64,000 bases of DNA. Source: Bog-473 sp963781955. Lineage in GTDB: Bacteria; Actinomycetota; Acidimicrobiia; Acidimicrobiales; RAAP-2. Of this stretch, positions 60,089-64,000 are shown piece after piece. Where the stretch lies: the NCBI GenBank assembly GCA_963781955.1, contig CAWAHU010000002.1, forward strand, positions 310,001-374,000. Direction: 5' to 3'. The notes beneath the pieces are model-generated. The model was not told the origin of the DNA, did no database searches, and worked only from the letters and a program-made list of their open reading frames with translations. Position 1 is the first letter of the stretch. Every line of letters starts with the position of its first letter. Both the position numbers and the translations under genes were made by a program.

Positions 60089-60767
60089 TTACTCCACCAG
60101 CTCGACGATGCCCTGCACAACCAGGTCGACTGCGATGACGAGACAGACCCAAGCCATGACGGTGCTCGTGTGGAGCCGGAGCCACTGCTCGAGCTGAGCC
60201 AGCACGGCGGGGCCACGTCGCCCCATGACGAAGTAGATGACGACGGGCACGGCGACGCCGATCGTGGCCACGACGATGAACACGCCAAAGGCCAGGCTCT
60301 CGTTGCGCAGCGGCAGGTTGGCCTCAGCGATGACCAGCACGCCGGCCGGCACCAGGAGGATGTTCTTGGGTCTCGCCGCGGCGAGCAGGGCACCCACGCC
60401 GAGCGCCAGTGGAGGCTTGATCTCCTCGGCCTTGCCGGCCCACCGCGGCATGACCTCGGTGCGGTGCATCGCGGGGATGGCGGAGCACCTGTCCCCCCAA
60501 GAGCAGCAGCAGCGCACCCAGGACGATCTTCAGCCAGCTTTCCCACGACGGCGTGGCGCGGGTGGTGGTCCCGACGTTGGCCGAGTTGAAGATCACGAGC
60601 GCGAGCACGCTGAGGAGACTGAGCCCGACGAGCCAGCCGGCCACGAAGGCCAACCCGTTGGTGCGTGCCCGCGTGGTCGAGAGCAGGAGGAGCGCCGCCG
60701 CCATGGCCAGGGGAGTGATCGAGATGCCGACGGCCATCACCAACGACCCCTCGACTGCCGATCCCAT
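60089..60767 (-). CDS. Sap (sulfolipid-1-addressing)/GAP family membrane protein, apparent frameshift
   Basis: About 225 residues with six helices. The first half (ISITPLAMAAALLLLSTTRA, GLAFVAGWLVGLSLLSVLAL, KIVLGALLLLLGG) and the second half (WAGKAEEIKPPLALGVGALL, RPKNILLVPAG) are in different frames; removing one base from the C run at about 60498-60503 unites them. The N-x-KN-like ARPKN motif is typical of the family, which moves glycopeptidolipid or sulfolipid-like compounds; LysE-type transporters are relatives. ATG at 60767. Confidence 0.78.
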
Positions 60768-60926
60768 CGGTTCTCCTCGAGCTCGAACGGATGTGCTCCT
60801 CGTGCCACGTCGAGGCCGGTCCCGCCGGATGCGTGTCCCCGCACCCGTCCCTCTGGCGGTCCTGTGCTTACAGTATCCAGGCAGCTGGCAGTGCCAACGG
60901 CTGCCTCGAGCACCAAGGGGACCCAC

Positions 60927-61895
60927 ATGGCGGCCGTCTCGACCCTCCGCTTCGACATGCGCCTGGCGCCGTTCGCCACGGTCACCGAGGCCGACCTCTA
61001 CCGCGAATGCCTCGAGATGTCGCGGTGGGTGGACGAGCACGGCTTCTCGGCGGTGACCATCTCCGAGCACCACGGTGTCGACTTCATCTCGGCACCCACG
61101 ACGCTGGCCGGGTTCATCCTCGGCGCGACCCGGTCCGTCCACGTCACGGTCAACGCGCTCATCGTGCCGGTGAACGACCCGATCCGCCTGGCCGAGCAAG
61201 TGGCGACGTTGGACCTGGCCAGTGGGGGCCGGTTCACCTTCGTGGCCGGCCTCGGCTACAAGACCGAAGAGTTCGAGATGGCCGGCGTCGACCGCCGGCG
61301 CAGGGGCGCGCTGGTCGAGGAGTACCTCGGCGTGCTGCGCCAGGCCTGGACCGGTCAGCCGTTCGAATGGCGGGGCCGGACCGTCGTCGTGAGCCCGATG
61401 CCGGTGAGCTCGGCCGAGATGCTCATGTGGGCCGGAGGATCAGTTCGCGTGTCAGCCGAGCGGGCGGCGCGCCTGCGGCTGCCGTTCTTCACCATGTCCA
61501 CCAACCCGGAACTGGGGGAGATCTACCGCCAGGAATGCGAAAAGGTCGGGTACGCGTCAGGGTTCTTCCTGTTCCCGCGGGGGCCGGCGTTCACCTACGT
61601 GACCGAGGATCCCGAACGGGCTTGGGCGACGCTGGCGCCCTATGCGATCTACGACGCCACCACGTACAACGCGTGGCAGTCAGGTCCTCACGACAACGCC
61701 ATCGCGCTCGATGCCACCACGGTCGAAGAGCTGGCATCCTCCGGCATCTGGTCCGTGGTCACCCCCGACGAGTGCGTGGAGCTGGCCCGGACGCACGGCT
61801 CCGTCACGTTGCACCCGCTCATGGGGGGCATCCCCCCCGAGCTGGGCTGGGAGAGCCTCCAGCTCTACGTGGACAAGGTCCAGCCCCGGATCTGA
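60927..61895 (+). CDS. LLM-class flavin/F420-dependent oxidoreductase
   Basis: A 322-residue TIM-barrel protein with DEHGFSAVTISEHHGVDFIS, then LDLASGGRFTFVAGLGYKTE and the RRRRGALVEEYLGVLRQAW segment. The His pair in SEHHGV is common in this family. It is preceded by AAGGGG before ATG 60927. It differs from the LLM enzyme at 41922. Substrate unknown; relatives act on alkanesulfonates, mycolate precursors or F420 substrates. Confidence 0.87.
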   Translation: MAAVSTLRFDMRLAPFATVTEADLYRECLEMSRWVDEHGFSAVTISEHHGVDFISAPTTLAGFILGATRSVHVTVNALIVPVNDPIRLAEQVATLDLASGGRFTFVAGLGYKTEEFEMAGVDRRRRGALVEEYLGVLRQAWTGQPFEWRGRTVVVSPMPVSSAEMLMWAGGSVRVSAERAARLRLPFFTMSTNPELGEIYRQECEKVGYASGFFLFPRGPAFTYVTEDPERAWATLAPYAIYDATTYNAWQSGPHDNAIALDATTVEELASSGIWSVVTPDECVELARTHGSVTLHPLMGGIPPELGWESLQLYVDKVQPRI

Positions 61896-61957
61896 CGCCG
61901 AGCCGGATCGGGCGCCATGCCGGGTCGGCGCCCCCCGGCAGTCAGCGCCCACGGCAG

Positions 61958-63091
61958 TCAGCGCACGGTCCGGTAGAAGGTCCGGACCTCGTCGACGAAG
62001 ACGGCGGGCTGCTCGAAGGCGGCGAAGTGACCGCCCACCACCGGCTCGCCCCAATAGCGGATGTCGGAGAAGCGCCGGGCCGCCCACCGCCGGGAGGGTC
62101 GGAAGATCTCCTTCGGGAACACCGAGGCACCCATGGGGACCGAGACCGGACCGAGCGGTGGGTTGTTGAAAGACTCCCAGTACATCCGGGCGGAGGAGGC
62201 CCCAGCGGCGGGGAGCCAGTAGAGCATGACGTTGTCGAGGATCCGGTCCGCGCCGAGGGCGCCGACGGGGTCCCCGTTCGTGTCGCTCCACGACCAGAAC
62301 TTCTCCAGGATCCACGCGCACTGCCCCGACGGCGAGTCGACGAGGGCGTATCCGATCGTCTGGGGGCGGGTGGATTGCTGCTTCGAATACCCCGAGTCGT
62401 GGGCCAAGTAAGCCTGGACGCCGGCCATGGCGGACTGCTCCTGCTCGGACAGTTCGTCGTCGGGGCCGGGGAAGCCGATGACCATGTTGAGGTGGATACC
62501 GGCGACGTGGACGGGATCCACATCGGCCAAGGCAGTGGTCACCATCGACCCCCAGTCGCCACCTTGGGCTCCGTAGCGCCCGTAGCCGAGCCGGGCCATG
62601 AGTTCGGCCCAGGCGCGCGCCGTCCTCTCCACGCCCCAGCCGGTAGTCGTGGGCTTGCCGGAGAAGGCGTAGCCAGGCAGCGAGGGCACCACGACGTGGA
62701 AGGCATCCGCCCGCCCGCCGCCGTGGGCGGCCGGGTCGGTCAGCGGTCCGATGGCTTCGAGGAACTCGACGAACGAGCCGGGCCAGCCGTGGGTCAGTAC
62801 CAGGGGGAGGGCGTCGGGCTCCGGTGAGCGGACATGGAGGAAGTGGACGTCGAGGCCGTCGATCTCGGTCAGGTACTGGGGGAACGAGTTGAGGTACTCC
62901 TCCCGCCGGGCCCAGTCATATCCATCGGCCCAGTAGGTGACCACGTCCTTGAGGTAGGCCAGGGGCACGCCTTGCGACCAGTCCTGGACCGGGGCCGGAT
63001 CGGGCCAGCGAGTCCGGCCGAGCCTCTCGCGCAGATCGGCCAGCTGTGCGGCGGGCACGTCGATGGTGAACGGTCGAACCGCTTCGGGCAT
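61958..63091 (-). CDS. Epoxide hydrolase (EHN + alpha/beta hydrolase)
   Basis: A 377-residue enzyme: N-terminal EHN domain (FTIDVPAAQLADLRERLGRT, FPQYLTEIDGLDVHFLHV) and an alpha/beta hydrolase part with oxyanion motif THGWPGSFVEF, nucleophile Asp in QGGDWGSMV and the final His in GGHFAAFEQP. Two Tyr residues typical of epoxide opening are probable (RMYWESF among them). It hydrates epoxides to diols. ATG at 63091; the frame upstream to 63142 is short and basic. Confidence 0.92.
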   Translation of the reverse strand: MPEAVRPFTIDVPAAQLADLRERLGRTRWPDPAPVQDWSQGVPLAYLKDVVTYWADGYDWARREEYLNSFPQYLTEIDGLDVHFLHVRSPEPDALPLVLTHGWPGSFVEFLEAIGPLTDPAAHGGGRADAFHVVVPSLPGYAFSGKPTTTGWGVERTARAWAELMARLGYGRYGAQGGDWGSMVTTALADVDPVHVAGIHLNMVIGFPGPDDELSEQEQSAMAGVQAYLAHDSGYSKQQSTRPQTIGYALVDSPSGQCAWILEKFWSWSDTNGDPVGALGADRILDNVMLYWLPAAGASSARMYWESFNNPPLGPVSVPMGASVFPKEIFRPSRRWAARRFSDIRYWGEPVVGGHFAAFEQPAVFVDEVRTFYRTVR

Positions 63092-63217
63092 GCGGTGGTT
63101 CTCCTTGCTCCGAGGTCTCCTTGCTCTGTTGTCGGTGCCCAACGTAGCGAACCAACGGCACGAACCACACAGGACTCGCGGGTTCCCTTCGTGAACCCGG
63201 TGCTAGCGTCGGTCGTC

Positions 63218-64000
63218 GTGATTCAACCCGCATCGGGCCTCGATCACGCGCAGCTGCTCCGCCAGCGGAGAGAGGCGATCGACACGGTCTCCGAGGAGCT
63301 CGAGGCCCTCGGGCCTGGCGCTCCTGCCGAGAAGGTCACCCGGGTGGTGGTCGGGGCGCTCAGCCAACCCCCGCTCGAATTCCTCTCGGCCCTCCGCGGC
63401 GGATCTGAGCGGGTCGTCGAGCAGTCCGTCCAGGACTATCTGCGGTTCACGCCCAACCCGGCGTCCAATGCGAAGACGGCGGCCGGCTTGGTCCGGATCC
63501 TCCTACTCCAGAACATCGACCTGTTGTGGTGGGACCGCACGGAGGACTTCGTCACCCGGACCGACCTCCAGGGTGCCGGCCTGCTCGACCTCGTCGAGGA
63601 GCGCCGGGCTGGTCGCGTCGACTTCAGCTTCGGCGTCGGCTCCGACGGCCTGGTCCGCCGGGCGCGCGACTACGCGGTGCAGCGCCTTGCCCCCCGGCGC
63701 GAGCCCCGTGGCCCGGGCCTCGCCTTCACTGGGATCCGGCCCGAGATGCTTTCGCTCCTCAACGACATCGCCGGCCATGTCCATGAGGCCGCGCCGCCGC
63801 GGACCCCTCCGATCCGGGTCAACTCGATCATCCGCACCGTTGAGCACCAGCAGCACCTGCGGTCGCTCGGGTTCTCCGCGCTGTCCCCAAGCGCGCACTG
63901 CCGAGGGTGGGCAGCGGACATCGAGGTCGAGTGGTTCGAGCGCTTCGGTGCTGATGGTGCGCTCCGGGAGGTCATGCTGGGGTACCTCAACGAGGGCGTG
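63218..64000 (+). CDS. Partial protein with D,D-peptidase-like SxHxxGxAxDI motif (3' end outside window)
   Basis: An open frame of 261 codons from GTG 63218 (MIQPASGLDHAQLLRQRR) runs off the right edge. Its end has the pattern VNSIIRTVEHQQHLRSLG followed by SALSPSAHCRGWAADIEV, which resembles the SxHxxGxAxDv metal motif of M15/VanY and LAS-type peptidases and DUF5715. The N-terminal 190 residues have no motif I know. A GTG at 63191 is an alternative start. Function as a cell-wall carboxypeptidase is only a suggestion. Confidence 0.6.
   Translation, partial: MIQPASGLDHAQLLRQRREAIDTVSEELEALGPGAPAEKVTRVVVGALSQPPLEFLSALRGGSERVVEQSVQDYLRFTPNPASNAKTAAGLVRILLLQNIDLLWWDRTEDFVTRTDLQGAGLLDLVEERRAGRVDFSFGVGSDGLVRRARDYAVQRLAPRREPRGPGLAFTGIRPEMLSLLNDIAGHVHEAAPPRTPPIRVNSIIRTVEHQQHLRSLGFSALSPSAHCRGWAADIEVEWFERFGADGALREVMLGYLNEGV

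Overview
The window is GC-rich DNA from the chromosomal replication origin of an actinobacterium. The order trxB-trxA-cwlM-parB-parA-rsmG-jag-yidC-yidD-rnpA-rpmH-dnaA-dnaN-recF-DUF721-gyrB-gyrA, and further on tRNA-Leu-fhaA-fhaB-pstP-pknB with trpG/pabA and crgA, is the one known from Mycobacterium and Streptomyces. Codon use, Thr/Pro/Ala-rich secreted tails, F420-type (LLM) oxidoreductases and scattered lipid and fatty-acid enzymes fit a free-living, aerobic, lipid-storing actinobacterium. Class Acidimicrobiia is my best guess, but it is an inference.

Layout. 1-3.7 kb: end of an unknown gene, degV, a small membrane protein, thioredoxin reductase and thioredoxin, and a CwlM-like protein without metal ligands. 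4-10.3 kb (minus strand): parB, parA, two parS sites, rsmG, jag, yidC, yidD, rnpA, rpmH. 10.5-19.4 kb (plus): dnaA, a candidate oriC, dnaN, recF, DUF721, gyrB, gyrA. 19.5-31.9 kb: signal peptidase, a D-aminoacylase-like amidohydrolase, a double-domain dCTP deaminase, a Ser/Gly-rich membrane-anchored protein behind a hairpin-rich leader, an aldo/keto reductase, an acyl-CoA synthetase, RNase D, a PhyH dioxygenase and a degenerate GGDEF protein. 31.9-38.7 kb: a DevR/DevS-like two-component pair beside two wax ester synthase/diacylglycerol acyltransferases and an MFS transporter. 39-43.5 kb: amidohydrolase, unknowns, two SnoaL-like proteins around an LLM oxidoreductase, and a 24-nt copy of the tRNA-Leu 3' end. 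43.6-49.6 kb: tRNA-Leu and the Ser/Thr phosphorylation cluster. 49.7-55.2 kb: thiolase, thioesterase, ComF-like PRTase, SDR, pirin, aldo/keto reductase. 55.3-59.7 kb: a tightly coupled six-gene operon of two exported low-complexity proteins, ApbE flavin transferase, a bis-heme ferric-reductase-like membrane protein, a NuoF/SLBB protein and a 3Fe-4S ferredoxin, which looks like a transmembrane electron-transfer system. 59.7-64 kb: VOC protein, Sap/GAP membrane protein, LLM oxidoreductase, epoxide hydrolase and the start of a cut-off protein with a D,D-peptidase-like motif.

At least six otherwise conserved genes (jag, devS-like, fhaB, apbE, ferredoxin, sap) are interrupted by one-base shifts. 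Four of these lie at or beside G/C runs. Because the rest of the proteins are intact, sequencing or assembly indels are the likeliest cause, but this should be settled before any of the genes is called a pseudogene.
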